Assembly: GCF_019334315.1 (NCBI RefSeq)
Contig: NZ_JAHWGL010000004.1
Coordinates: forward strand, 42,056 to 106,055
Direction of reading: 5' to 3'
Source of the DNA: Hymenobacter profundi
GTDB taxonomy: Bacteria; Bacteroidota; Bacteroidia; Cytophagales; Hymenobacteraceae
Length of the DNA: 64,000 nt
Part shown: in pieces, positions 45,344 through 53,355 of the stretch
Layout of the letters: every line of letters begins with the position of its first letter
Numbering within the stretch: position 1 is the first letter of the stretch
The notes under the pieces: generated by a model
What the model was told of the DNA's origin: nothing
The model's database searches: none
What the model saw: the letters and a program-made list of their open reading frames with translations, nothing else
Made by a program: the position numbers and the translations under genes

Positions 45344-46102
45344 ATGCACCAGCATCAACACCCTACCCTCGTCTTCCTCCACGGCTTCATAGAAAGCCGC
45401 GAAATATGGACGGATTTCACCCGTGACTTTCCCAACGACTACCCCATCTTCGCACCCGATCTATTAGGCCACGGCGATAATACGGCGCCCGTAGCCAACT
45501 ACTCCATGCGTGCCCAGGCCGATTATGTGGCCAAGCAACTACAGCAGCAAAACATTGAAAAAGCCGTGCTGATAGGCCACAGTATGGGCGGCTACGTAGC
45601 GCTGGCCCTAGCCGAAAAGCACCCAGAGCTGGTAGCAGGGTTGTGCCTGCTCAACTCCTCGGCGCTGGCTGATACGGACGAGAAAAAGCAGAACCGCGAG
45701 AAGAACATTGATTTCATTGAGCGCCACGGGGTAGAGAAGTTCATGAACTCCTTCGTGCGCCCCCTGTTCGCGCCCGCCCACCGCGACTCGATGCCCGAGC
45801 AGCTACGGATGCTGGAGAATATCGGTAAGGCCACGCCCAAGGAAACCTTCATTGGTGGGCTGCGGGCCATGGCCGCCCGCGCCGACCGCACGCAAGTGCT
45901 ACGCGAGGCGCAGTTTCCGGTGCTCGTTATTGCCGGTAAAGAGGATTTGGCGGTACCCTTCGAGCAGTCGATAGAAGTGACGCAACTGGCGCCGGTTACA
46001 TACGCGCTGTTTTTGGCGGAGGTAGGGCACTTGGCCTACCTAGAGGCGCCGGAGCGCACGCGACAGGCAGTGCTTGATTTCGCGGCGGTGACGTTTGCAT
46101 AA
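45344..46102 (+). CDS. Alpha/beta-fold hydrolase
   Basis: This 252-aa cytoplasmic enzyme has a complete catalytic triad: Ser80 in GHSMGG, Asp201 in AGKEDLAVPF and His229 in EVGHLAYLEAP. The oxyanion motif VFLHGFIES and FAPDLLGHGDN are also present. These place it with the small esterase/haloperoxidase/MenH-like hydrolases. The substrate cannot be told from the sequence. It is a single gene with a terminator 1 bp downstream, and its upstream spacer has an inverted repeat that may be an operator. Confidence 0.9.
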   Translation: MHQHQHPTLVFLHGFIESREIWTDFTRDFPNDYPIFAPDLLGHGDNTAPVANYSMRAQADYVAKQLQQQNIEKAVLIGHSMGGYVALALAEKHPELVAGLCLLNSSALADTDEKKQNREKNIDFIERHGVEKFMNSFVRPLFAPAHRDSMPEQLRMLENIGKATPKETFIGGLRAMAARADRTQVLREAQFPVLVIAGKEDLAVPFEQSIEVTQLAPVTYALFLAEVGHLAYLEAPERTRQAVLDFAAVTFA

Positions 46103-46140
46103 AAAATGGTCTGATGAAGCTCGCTTCATCAGACCATTTT
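46103..46140. terminator. Terminator after alpha/beta hydrolase
   Basis: A perfect 18-bp stem (AAAATGGTCTGATGAAGC and its complement) with a 2-nt loop and T/A ends serves the hydrolase and possibly the convergent lipoprotein gene. Confidence 0.9.
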
Positions 46141-46160
46141 CAGATTCTAACTTAAGGGGA

Positions 46161-46664
46161 TTACTTCTCGATTGGCACCATTTTGTCGCGTAGATCGGCC
46201 GGTACATCTTCCGTTGAAATGATGCTAAGGCCATCATTTTTGAAGAGGATAGAACCCTGTGCACTTTCAGCCATTACACCTTGCACATCGCGCTGTGCAA
46301 TGCGGTACATGGCGCCAGTAGCCGGGTCTACAATCAGCATTCCTATAAGGCCTCCAAAAACGATGTTGCCAAAATACCAGCCGTTTAAATTGGCTTCCAG
46401 GGTCATTTGGCGGTCGGCATAGCCTGCCTTTTTAAAGGTGAGAGTGTAGATTTCCTTTTTAAAGAAGCCGGCACCCGATTTTAGCATAACGGCGGTGGGC
46501 ACCTTGCCCGCAAATACTTCCTTACCGGCACGATTGGTCACGGTAACATCGGCACCGACTGGCACACTATTGATGGCGACAGGGTAGCGACTTTTGCTAA
46601 CAATGGAGGCGCAGCTGCCTAGTGCCAATGTAGCAGCCAAAGCGAAGGGTAAAGTTACTTTCAT
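46161..46664 (-). CDS. Lipoprotein with PEGA-like domain
   Basis: This 167-aa lipoprotein (lipobox LGSC, about residue 18) has the mature opening ASIVSKSRYPVAINSVPVGADVTVTNRAGKEVFAGKVPTAVML, which is a PEGA-like surface domain, followed by a LTFKKAGYADRQMTLEANLNGWYFGNIVFGGLIG glycine-rich membrane-like segment. The last 40 residues are polar. The function is not known. It is transcribed alone; its AT-rich upstream spacer (46665-46869) shows no clear promoter match. Confidence 0.72.
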   Translation of the reverse strand: MKVTLPFALAATLALGSCASIVSKSRYPVAINSVPVGADVTVTNRAGKEVFAGKVPTAVMLKSGAGFFKKEIYTLTFKKAGYADRQMTLEANLNGWYFGNIVFGGLIGMLIVDPATGAMYRIAQRDVQGVMAESAQGSILFKNDGLSIISTEDVPADLRDKMVPIEK

Positions 46665-46869
46665 GTAATAATGAGTATGATTAAAAAAAGAAAAAAGATC
46701 AAATAATTTTCTATTCCGGAAAGGATTTTAGAAGAAGTATGCGAATATAGAAATGGCCAATATCATTGTATGCAAGGTGATTCATTATTTTTTTCCTTAA
46801 CCTTATAATAGAATGACAAATACTTATTATATAATAATTCTTATAATTTGAGTTGCCTGTAATTTTCGT

Positions 46870-46921
46870 AAATACCACAGTGCCCCGATCGGATGAGTCC
46901 GACCGGGGCACTGTGGTATTT
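46870..46921. terminator. Terminator after asd
   Basis: A 24-nt stem with one mismatch (AAATACCACAGTGCCCCG and its complement, extended by TCGGA/TCCGA) and a 4-nt loop lies 31 bp past the asd stop. Confidence 0.88.
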
Positions 46922-46952
46922 GCTGCTATAACTCTGCGGTAGCCTCACTGGC

Positions 46953-47948
46953 CTACCCAATCAACCCCATTTTCATCATGGCCTCGGCAATTTGCACAGC
47001 GTTGGTGGCGGCGCCTTTGCGCAGGTTGTCGGCCACTACCCACATATTGAGGGTGCGGGGCTGGGTTTCGTCGCGGCGGAGGCGGCCGACGAGCACGGCG
47101 TCTTTGCCGTGGGCGTCTTTGGGCATGGGGTAGACGTTATTTTTTACGTCGTCTACCACTTCCACGCCTTCGGTCTGGCGCAGCAGTTCGCGCACCTCGT
47201 CGAGGTCAAATTCCTCGGCAAACTCCACGTTCACCGACTCCGAGTGGCCGCCCATCACGGGAATGCGCACGGTGGTGGCTGTCACGCGGATGCTGTCGTC
47301 GCCGAAGATCTTATTGGTTTCCTTCACCATTTTCATCTCCTCCTTCGTGTAGCCGTTGTCCTCGAACACGTCGATGTGGGGTAGCACGTTCAGGTCGATG
47401 CGGTGGGGGTAGGCGGGGTTGCTGGCATCCTGGCCGGCGCGCTCCTCCAGGAGTTGATCTACAGCTTTTTTGCCGGTGCCTGTTACGCTTTGGTAGGTGC
47501 TTACTACAATGCGCTGCACCTTGTATTTTTCGTGTAGCTTGTTGAGAGCCACCACCATTTGAATGGTAGAGCAGTTGGGGTTGGCAATGATTTTATCATC
47601 GGCAGTCAACTCTTTGGCGTTGATTTCGGGCACTACCAGCTTTTTGGTGGGGTCCATGCGCCAAGCCGAGGAGTTGTCAATTACTACGGTGCCTACCTCG
47701 GCAAAGCGTGGGGCCTCCTCCTTGCTGGTGGTGCCGCCGGCCGAGAAAATGGCTACATCGGGGCAAGCCGCTACGGCGTCGTCCATGCTCACCACCTTGT
47801 ATTTTTTGCCCTGAAACTCAATTTCCTGGCCCACCGATTTGGCAGAGGCCACGGGTAGAAGCTCGGTGACCGGGAAATTCCGCTCGGCCAACACTTTCAG
47901 CATTTCGCCCCCGACTAGGCCGGTGGCACCTACTACGGCTACTTTCAT
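46953..47948 (-). CDS. asd: Aspartate-semialdehyde dehydrogenase
   Basis: This NADPH-dependent enzyme reduces aspartyl phosphate to aspartate semialdehyde, the branch point for lysine/diaminopimelate, threonine and methionine. The 331-aa protein has the Rossmann start VAVVGATGLVGGEMLKVL, the catalytic Cys126 in NPNCSTIQ and the catalytic His235 in VMGGHSESVNVEF. The length matches the bacterial family. It supplies homoserine precursor for the metX/metY pair elsewhere in the window. It stands alone, with a divergent T9SS-type gene upstream. Confidence 0.96.
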   Translation of the reverse strand: MKVAVVGATGLVGGEMLKVLAERNFPVTELLPVASAKSVGQEIEFQGKKYKVVSMDDAVAACPDVAIFSAGGTTSKEEAPRFAEVGTVVIDNSSAWRMDPTKKLVVPEINAKELTADDKIIANPNCSTIQMVVALNKLHEKYKVQRIVVSTYQSVTGTGKKAVDQLLEERAGQDASNPAYPHRIDLNVLPHIDVFEDNGYTKEEMKMVKETNKIFGDDSIRVTATTVRIPVMGGHSESVNVEFAEEFDLDEVRELLRQTEGVEVVDDVKNNVYPMPKDAHGKDAVLVGRLRRDETQPRTLNMWVVADNLRKGAATNAVQIAEAMMKMGLIG

Positions 47949-48101
47949 GGTTGTTTAAAAATGAGTAGAACAGTAAAGGTACACGCTGCTGCTCTTTTTT
48001 GTAGTAGAACTTGGATTTCCTGATACAATGCGCAAAGGTTGGCGCGTATTCTGCGTGAGAATACAACGTGCACCGCGCCGGAAATTACTAGTTCGATCCT
48101 C

Positions 48102-50711
48102 GTGAAACTCTATTTGCTATTGGCAGCCCTGCTGCTCACGCTGTCCGCACACGCCCAGCTCAGCGACTCGTTTACCGACGGTGACTTCACCCAAAACCCA
48201 CCCTGGACCGGCGACGCGGCCGGCTTTACCATCAACGCGCAGAAGCAGCTGCAAACCAACGGCCCCGCCGTGACGGGCACCCAACTGCAACTCGTAACGC
48301 CCTGCCAGGCCGTAACGGGCACCACCTGGGAGTGTTGGGTCAACATCAAAAACACGGTGAGCAGCGGCAACTACGCCGACGTGTGGCTGCTGGCCGACCG
48401 TGCCGACCTAAAAACCAGTGGCACGCAGGGCTATTTCGTGCGCCTCGGCGGCACACCGAAGGAAGTAGCGCTATTTCGCAAAAATGCCACGGGTAGCCCA
48501 ACGTACGTGGTTGATGGGCAGGATAACACGCTGAATTCGACCAGCAATAACCTGGTGCGCGTGCGCGTGACGCGCTCCGTGCAGAACGTCTGGACGCTGG
48601 AGCGCGACCTGACCGGCGGCTCCAACTTCACCACGGAAGGAACCGGTACCGATGCCACGCACCAGCATGGCGGCTACGTGGGGGTAGTCGTCACGTACTC
48701 ATCGGCCAACAGCCAGAAGTATTCCTTCACTGATTTTCGGGTGACAGACACCGCACCGCCTACCCCAGTGAAAGCCACGGCTACGGCTGCCCGGCAGCTT
48801 GATGTGACGTTCAACGAGCCCGTAGCGCCCGGCGTTGGTGCCGCCAGTTTCCGATTGGTGGCGGCCGGGGCGCCGCCAATCCTGAGCGCCGAGCGCGACG
48901 CGGCGGACCCTGCCGTAGTGCATCTCACCTACGCGGCCAATTTGCCATTGGGCAGCGTTACGGTGGAGGTACGCAACGTGGTCGATCTGTACGGCAATGC
49001 AGCAGCCGGGCCGCTTACGGTGGGCTTTGTCAACAATGGCTTTGCCGTGGCGCCAGGCTTCAACCAAGTGCTTATCACTGAAATACTAGCCAACGAAATG
49101 CCTGTTGTAGGGCTACCCGCGTCGGAATACGTGGAGGTGCACAACCCTAGTGCCACGGCTGTGCTGGACCTAGTGGGCGTGCGCCTGCTGAAACCTAGCA
49201 GCACCGGTAATCCGGCGGTGTTTCCGACTGGGGCAGTGCTGTTACCGGGCGAGTACGCCGTGGTGTGCGGCAGCACGCGGGCTGCGCAGTTTGCCGGCTT
49301 CGGGAAAGTATTTGGCCTAACGAATTTCCCTAGCCTCACCAATGCCGGCGACCAACTGGTATTGCGCAGCCGCACGGGGCAGACGTTGTTTGAAATCAGC
49401 TATTCCGATACGTGGTACAAGGACAGTAAGAAAAAAAACGGCGGTTGGGCGCTGGAAATGGTGGATAGGGCCAACCCCTGTGCCGGCCTCGCCAATTGGA
49501 CCGCCAGCCAGGATGACAGCGGTGGCACGCCCGGCCGCGCCAACTCTGTGCGCGCTACCAACCCCGACCAAACGCCACCTGCGCTACTGCGGGCACTGGC
49601 CACTAACCCTACCACTGTGCGGCTGTTTTTTGAAGAGAAGCTGGATAGTGCCGCCGTGGCGAACGTAGCGCTGTATGCGCTTACTACGGGTATCATCACG
49701 CGGGCCACTGCCATAGCTCCCGATTTCCGGGCGGTGGACCTCACGCTGGGCGCGGCTCTGCAAGCCAATCAGCCCCTCACGGTAACCGTACAACGCGCCG
49801 TAGACTGTGTGGGCAATACTATCGGCGCTGCGGCTACGGCTACGTTTGCCCTACCCGGCACCCCTGCCGCGGGCGACGTGGTTATCAATGAAATTCTGTT
49901 CAACCCGCGCACGTATGCAGTGGATTTTGTAGAGCTATTGAATCGCTCCGATAAGTACCTGGATGTGCAAGGCTGGACGCTCAGCAACCAAAAGCCTGAC
50001 GGTACTCTGGACACAAAGTCCGTAACGGCCGCGCCCTATGTACTGGCTCCGCGCCAACTGGTGGTCCTGACGGAGCGCCCCGATATCGTGCAAGCGCAGT
50101 ACCCGACGTCTCACGATGCGGCCGCGTTCCTACCTGTTTCCGCCCTACCCACCTACCCCGATGATGCCGGTATAGTAAGCGTCAGCTCGGCCGCTGGGGT
50201 GCTGCTCGACCGCTACGCCTACGATAAAGCGCAGCATCTGGCTCTGCTCAGCGACCTGGATGGGGTGTCGTTGGAGCGCATCCGGACCGATGGGCCGAGC
50301 GCGGCGGGCAACTTTCACTCGGCGGCCAGCGCGGTGGGTTATGCCACGCCGGGTAGGCCCAACTCGCAGTACCAGGAGGATCCTGGGGGCGATAAGCTGT
50401 TTCGGCTGGAGCCCGAGGTATTCACGCCCGACGAAGATGGGCAGCAGGATTTCACTACCCTGAATTACCAACTCGATCAACCAGGGTATGCTGCCACCGT
50501 TACTATCTACGATGCTCAGGGCCGGCTTATACGCCGCCTCGTGCGCAACGAAACCCTACCCCTCAGCGGCTTCGTGCAGTGGGATGGCCTCAACGACCAG
50601 GGCCACAAAGTGCCCGTAGGGGCCTACGTACTGCTGATTGAACTCCTGCACCCAGCCAGTGGCAACCAACGGCAGTACAAAAAGACAGTGGTAGTAGGCG
50701 CCCGGTTTTAG
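48102..50711 (+). CDS. Secreted lamin-tail domain protein with FlgD-like C-terminus
   Basis: This 869-aa exported protein starts at the GTG at 48102, which opens a signal peptide (KLYLLLAALLLTLSAHAQ); earlier starts give no signal. After a LamG-like beta region (residues about 20-210) come Ig-like SbsA-type domains, then two lamin-tail (LTD) domains beginning VLITEILANEMPV and DVVINEILFNPRTYAV. The C-terminus (LEPEVFTPDEDGQQDFTTLNYQLD ... VPVGAYVLLIEL) is a FlgD-like Ig domain of the kind found at the end of T9SS cargo, so outer-membrane export is likely. The function is unknown; such multi-domain proteins are often adhesins. Confidence 0.85.
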   Translation: MKLYLLLAALLLTLSAHAQLSDSFTDGDFTQNPPWTGDAAGFTINAQKQLQTNGPAVTGTQLQLVTPCQAVTGTTWECWVNIKNTVSSGNYADVWLLADRADLKTSGTQGYFVRLGGTPKEVALFRKNATGSPTYVVDGQDNTLNSTSNNLVRVRVTRSVQNVWTLERDLTGGSNFTTEGTGTDATHQHGGYVGVVVTYSSANSQKYSFTDFRVTDTAPPTPVKATATAARQLDVTFNEPVAPGVGAASFRLVAAGAPPILSAERDAADPAVVHLTYAANLPLGSVTVEVRNVVDLYGNAAAGPLTVGFVNNGFAVAPGFNQVLITEILANEMPVVGLPASEYVEVHNPSATAVLDLVGVRLLKPSSTGNPAVFPTGAVLLPGEYAVVCGSTRAAQFAGFGKVFGLTNFPSLTNAGDQLVLRSRTGQTLFEISYSDTWYKDSKKKNGGWALEMVDRANPCAGLANWTASQDDSGGTPGRANSVRATNPDQTPPALLRALATNPTTVRLFFEEKLDSAAVANVALYALTTGIITRATAIAPDFRAVDLTLGAALQANQPLTVTVQRAVDCVGNTIGAAATATFALPGTPAAGDVVINEILFNPRTYAVDFVELLNRSDKYLDVQGWTLSNQKPDGTLDTKSVTAAPYVLAPRQLVVLTERPDIVQAQYPTSHDAAAFLPVSALPTYPDDAGIVSVSSAAGVLLDRYAYDKAQHLALLSDLDGVSLERIRTDGPSAAGNFHSAASAVGYATPGRPNSQYQEDPGGDKLFRLEPEVFTPDEDGQQDFTTLNYQLDQPGYAATVTIYDAQGRLIRRLVRNETLPLSGFVQWDGLNDQGHKVPVGAYVLLIELLHPASGNQRQYKKTVVVGARF

Positions 50712-50736
50712 GTAGCGTTTCGGGCAGAATGGGTAG

Positions 50737-50809
50737 ATAATCAAATAAAAACCGTCCTACCGAATACAGCTGAAGGCTGTATTCGGTAGGACGGTTTTTA
50801 TTTGATTAT
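50737..50809. terminator. Perfect 34-bp bidirectional terminator
   Basis: Arms 50737-50770 and 50776-50809 are exact complements around a 5-nt loop, with TTTTTA tracts on both sides. It separates the lamin-tail gene (plus) from a lipoprotein gene (minus). Confidence 0.92.
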
Positions 50810-50819
50810 GGACAGTTAC

Positions 50820-51164
50820 TTAATTGCTGCCCGTGGTGCCTGTGCTGCCCGTAGTACTGCCGCCCGTGGTGGTACCCATGCTACCTGTAGTGCCCGTGGT
50901 GCTACCTGTGGTGCCGCCTGTGTTACCTGTGGTACCACCGCTTGTGCTACCCGTAGTACCTGCACCGCTGGCATTACCGGCGCTATCCGCCATGCCTGCG
51001 TTGTTGGGCGCATCTATGCGGGGTGAGAGTTGCTCTTGTTGGGCTGTGGTTTCGGGGTTGCCGTTGCCTGCCTGGTACGTTTCGTCGGTGGTGTGGCTAC
51101 GGCAAGAGCCCAGCGTAGCGGTGAGTAGTGCAGCAGCGGCGGCTATGGAAAGGAGACGTTTCAT
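50820..51164 (-). CDS. Low-complexity Gly/Thr/Ser lipoprotein
   Basis: This 114-aa protein has a signal peptide and lipobox (LGSC, Cys about residue 21). The first 60 residues of the mature part are Gln/Asn-rich, and the last 50 are almost only Gly, Thr and Ser in GTTG-like repeats (GGTTGNTGGTTGSTTG). The repeat DNA is built from short CCCGTAGTGCC-like units, so it may vary in length. No family is recognised. It could be a flexible surface spacer or a small coat lipoprotein. The long T-rich arm of the terminator lies directly downstream. Confidence 0.65.
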   Translation of the reverse strand: MKRLLSIAAAAALLTATLGSCRSHTTDETYQAGNGNPETTAQQEQLSPRIDAPNNAGMADSAGNASGAGTTGSTSGGTTGNTGGTTGSTTGTTGSMGTTTGGSTTGSTGTTGSN

Positions 51165-51320
51165 GGGAAAAGAATAAGGAAGGTGTGGTTTTCTGATGTT
51201 ACCGCGGAAAGTCAGACAAGGTTGTCCTCTAGCTGAAAATCAAATGCCAGCCCCGCCGTAGATGGTTGAACCTTCAGGATGGGTAGGCATCCAACGGCCG
51301 TCACGAATCGACGGTGTCAT

Positions 51321-51587
51321 GACGCAGCAGCAACTCCAGTATTCGTACTGACCTTCTCGGACTTTGGCCGGTGATAAGTCAAAACGCCAGCAACGGCACC
51401 ACCAGCAGGTTTCAAGAAGCAAGGCATCCTCAACGACGCACCCAACCTGCACGACCTCGACGCCGGCGACCTGAAGTATCACTTCGTTCTTCGCGCCACC
51501 TACGCCACCGTGCTCCGCAACTGGCTTCAGGCCGATGACACTACCATTTTGGGTAGCCAATTTGAAGGCCTGAGCGGGGTGACGTAA
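51321..51587 (+). pseudogene. Remnant of a DUF1501-family protein (C-terminal end)
   Basis: The plus strand carries two recognisable blocks of the DUF1501 family. The first (51339-51371) reads VFVLTFSDFGR and is followed at once by two stop codons. The second (51408-51587) reads GILNDAPNLHDLDAGDLKY followed by FVLRATYATVLRNWL and ends in a normal stop. Between them NASNGT appears only in another frame, so at least one indel and a deletion are involved. DUF1501 proteins are large exported proteins, often with Tat signals. The N-terminal three quarters are absent. No intact copy is in the window. Confidence 0.65.
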
Positions 51588-51714
51588 AGGTGAGCGCCAA
51601 AGCTGAAGCATAGGCAAAGAATGCGGCTGAAAAATAGCAGCTCGACAATATCTATTGAGTATCAGGTACGTAGAAGGCGGGGTACGCTGTTTCTCTCACC
51701 AAACACTTCTCCTC

Positions 51715-52098
51715 ATGAAAATTCTGTCTCCGTCTGCACATGGCATCCTCGATTACCTGACCGTTGCCTTTTTCGCGTTGGCCCCCACCGTATTTGGGTT
51801 CACGGGCACTTACGCCACGGTATGCTACGTACTGGCCGCGGGCTACCTGCTCATTACCCTGCTCACAGCCTTCCCCATGGGCGTGCTCAAGGTTATTCCG
51901 TTTCTGGTGCACGGCCGGCTGGAGCTGGTAAGCGGACTGGTGTTTCTGGTTTCGCCCTGGCTGTTTGGCTTCGCCGACGACAACTTGACCGCCCGCAACC
52001 TCTTTATGGCCTCGGGGGTAGTGTTTCTGCTGGTGTGGTTCATCACCGACTGGCACGCCGAAACCCGCAGCGTCGCAACGGATACGCCTAGAGTGTAA
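51715..52098 (+). CDS. SPW-repeat membrane protein
   Basis: This 127-aa inner-membrane protein has four membrane segments. The start at 51715 (MKILSPSAHGILDY) fits the family. It contains an SPW-type unit (FLVSPWLFGFADDN) with the typical layout of LELVSGLVFLVSPWLFGF, preceded by a first unit (HGILDYLTVAFFALAPTVFGF). The SPW family is small and uncharacterised; related proteins occur with stress or vitamin-linked genes. It follows the DUF1501 remnant and is ended by a terminator. Confidence 0.85.
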   Translation: MKILSPSAHGILDYLTVAFFALAPTVFGFTGTYATVCYVLAAGYLLITLLTAFPMGVLKVIPFLVHGRLELVSGLVFLVSPWLFGFADDNLTARNLFMASGVVFLLVWFITDWHAETRSVATDTPRV

Positions 52099-52126
52099 CA
52101 CTCGGTATACCTAATACGGTTATAAG

Positions 52127-52160
52127 AAAGCCCTGTCAGACACTGCTGACAGGGCTTTTT
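52127..52160. terminator. Terminator after SPW gene
   Basis: A perfect 13-nt stem (AAAGCCCTGTCAG/CTGACAGGGCTTT) with a 6-nt loop and TTTTT tract; it may also serve the convergent gene starting at 53049. Confidence 0.85.
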
Positions 52161-52188
52161 GTGGTTTTTAACGGCTTGTACTCAGCGT

Positions 52189-53049
52189 CTACAGCCGGAA
52201 GCTGAACCCCACGAAATACTCGTGGTCTGTTTGGCGGTTGAGGGCAATGTGCGTACCGATGTCGAATTGTAGATTGTCGCTAACGTCGAACTGCGGCCCC
52301 AGATTCACGCCGGCTTGCCAGCGGTTTTTGCTTGTATCCCAGTGCCCTACCACTTCTGCAAAGCCTTCCAGCCAATGCGTAAAAACCTTATCGATGGTGA
52401 AGGTAGGCGTGAGTAACACAAAATGCGAAGTGCTTTCGCGGTCGTACATCCACTCGGCGGCGGTTTGGGCGCCTATGTTCCAGTCGTGGGGTAACATGTA
52501 AATTACTGGCACCAGAAGTCCATATTCCACGGCCCCGTCGCCTACCTCTTTGCCGGTGGGCAGGCGTACGTAGCCGATGGCCGCTAAGGCAAAGCCTTTG
52601 TTGTCGTCGCCAATGAGGTTGCGTTTGAGGCGCACCACCATATCGCCCATGCGGGCTTGCCGATCCGGATCCATCGTTCCTTTATCTTCCCAATGTTTGT
52701 TGATGGTATAGGAATTCAGCCCTACCTGCAAATCGGTCTGGTTGGTAAGGCCTATTTTCATTAGGACATGGTTGAGGTAAAGCGACCGGTCGCGGGCGTC
52801 TCCATCACGGGAGTTGAGCAGGCGCAGTCCATCGTTTTCCAGCTGAAAGTGGCCCGCATCCACTGTGTAAGGGCTTTCAGTAATGCCAGGGCGGTCGGGC
52901 ACCATCGGGCGCATGTACTTGCGCGGGGTAGGGTGGAACAAGTCGTAATGACTTTTATTGACCGAAATGGTGTCGTTGGTCTGGGCACGGGCGCTCAAGC
53001 CAACTAGCAGTAAAATTGCCAGTAGCAACGAGGGGTAGGGGAGGGACAT
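52189..53049 (-). CDS. Outer-membrane beta-barrel of the MetA-pathway/phenol type
   Basis: This 286-aa protein starts at the ATG at 53049, opening a signal peptide (SLPYPSLLLAILLLVGLSARAQ). Earlier in-frame codons give 77 residues of non-coding-like sequence. The mature part is a beta-barrel with PMVPDRPGITESPYTVDAGHFQLENDGL at the start, repeated amphipathic strands (NQTDLQVGLNSYTI, GFALAAIGYVRLPTGKE, IGAQTAAEWMYDR) and a final YFVGFSFRL. This resembles pfam 'MetA-pathway of phenol degradation' transporters, seen in Bacteroidota as general outer-membrane porins. The substrate is unknown. A TACCTTCG -7-like element sits 4 nt before the ATG. Confidence 0.78.
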   Translation of the reverse strand: MSLPYPSLLLAILLLVGLSARAQTNDTISVNKSHYDLFHPTPRKYMRPMVPDRPGITESPYTVDAGHFQLENDGLRLLNSRDGDARDRSLYLNHVLMKIGLTNQTDLQVGLNSYTINKHWEDKGTMDPDRQARMGDMVVRLKRNLIGDDNKGFALAAIGYVRLPTGKEVGDGAVEYGLLVPVIYMLPHDWNIGAQTAAEWMYDRESTSHFVLLTPTFTIDKVFTHWLEGFAEVVGHWDTSKNRWQAGVNLGPQFDVSDNLQFDIGTHIALNRQTDHEYFVGFSFRL

Positions 53050-53355
53050 AGCGCGAAGGTAGGCGGAAGGAATATAGGTCGCATCGCCCTGGGCTGAGCA
53101 AGCCCCTGCGTAGGCTTTCGGTATAACTATTAAGATAAGGCCAAAATCCACCCTGTTGTGCTTCACTATCTGTATACTGCCTCTGCCGTGAATAAAATAC
53201 AGAATGGATATACAATCTATTGCATGCCAATGTTTTATTGTGGCGCACAGGTATTGGTTGTGATTTTGAGCAATTTGCACGCAGCCGAAAGCAATAGGAT
53301 GCAGACTTTTGTAGCCAATTGTTTTCAGCGCTGCTGTTCATCCCCACTCCTACCC
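53050..53355. other. Divergent spacer between the MetA-like gene and GH30 gene
   Basis: This 306-bp region holds two divergent promoters. TACCTTCG at 53054-53061 (minus strand) abuts the MetA-like start. Upstream of the glycosidase there are TTTG/TTTTG matches near 53272 and 53306 but no full TAnnTTTG. A TGTATA/TATACA inverted repeat (about 53170-53215) is a possible operator. I see no ORF or RNA gene. Confidence 0.35.

Noticed and set aside
50820..51010. Short tandem repeats considered as CRISPR
   Set aside because: Units are irregular and encode Gly/Thr/Ser; no unique spacers and no cas genes.
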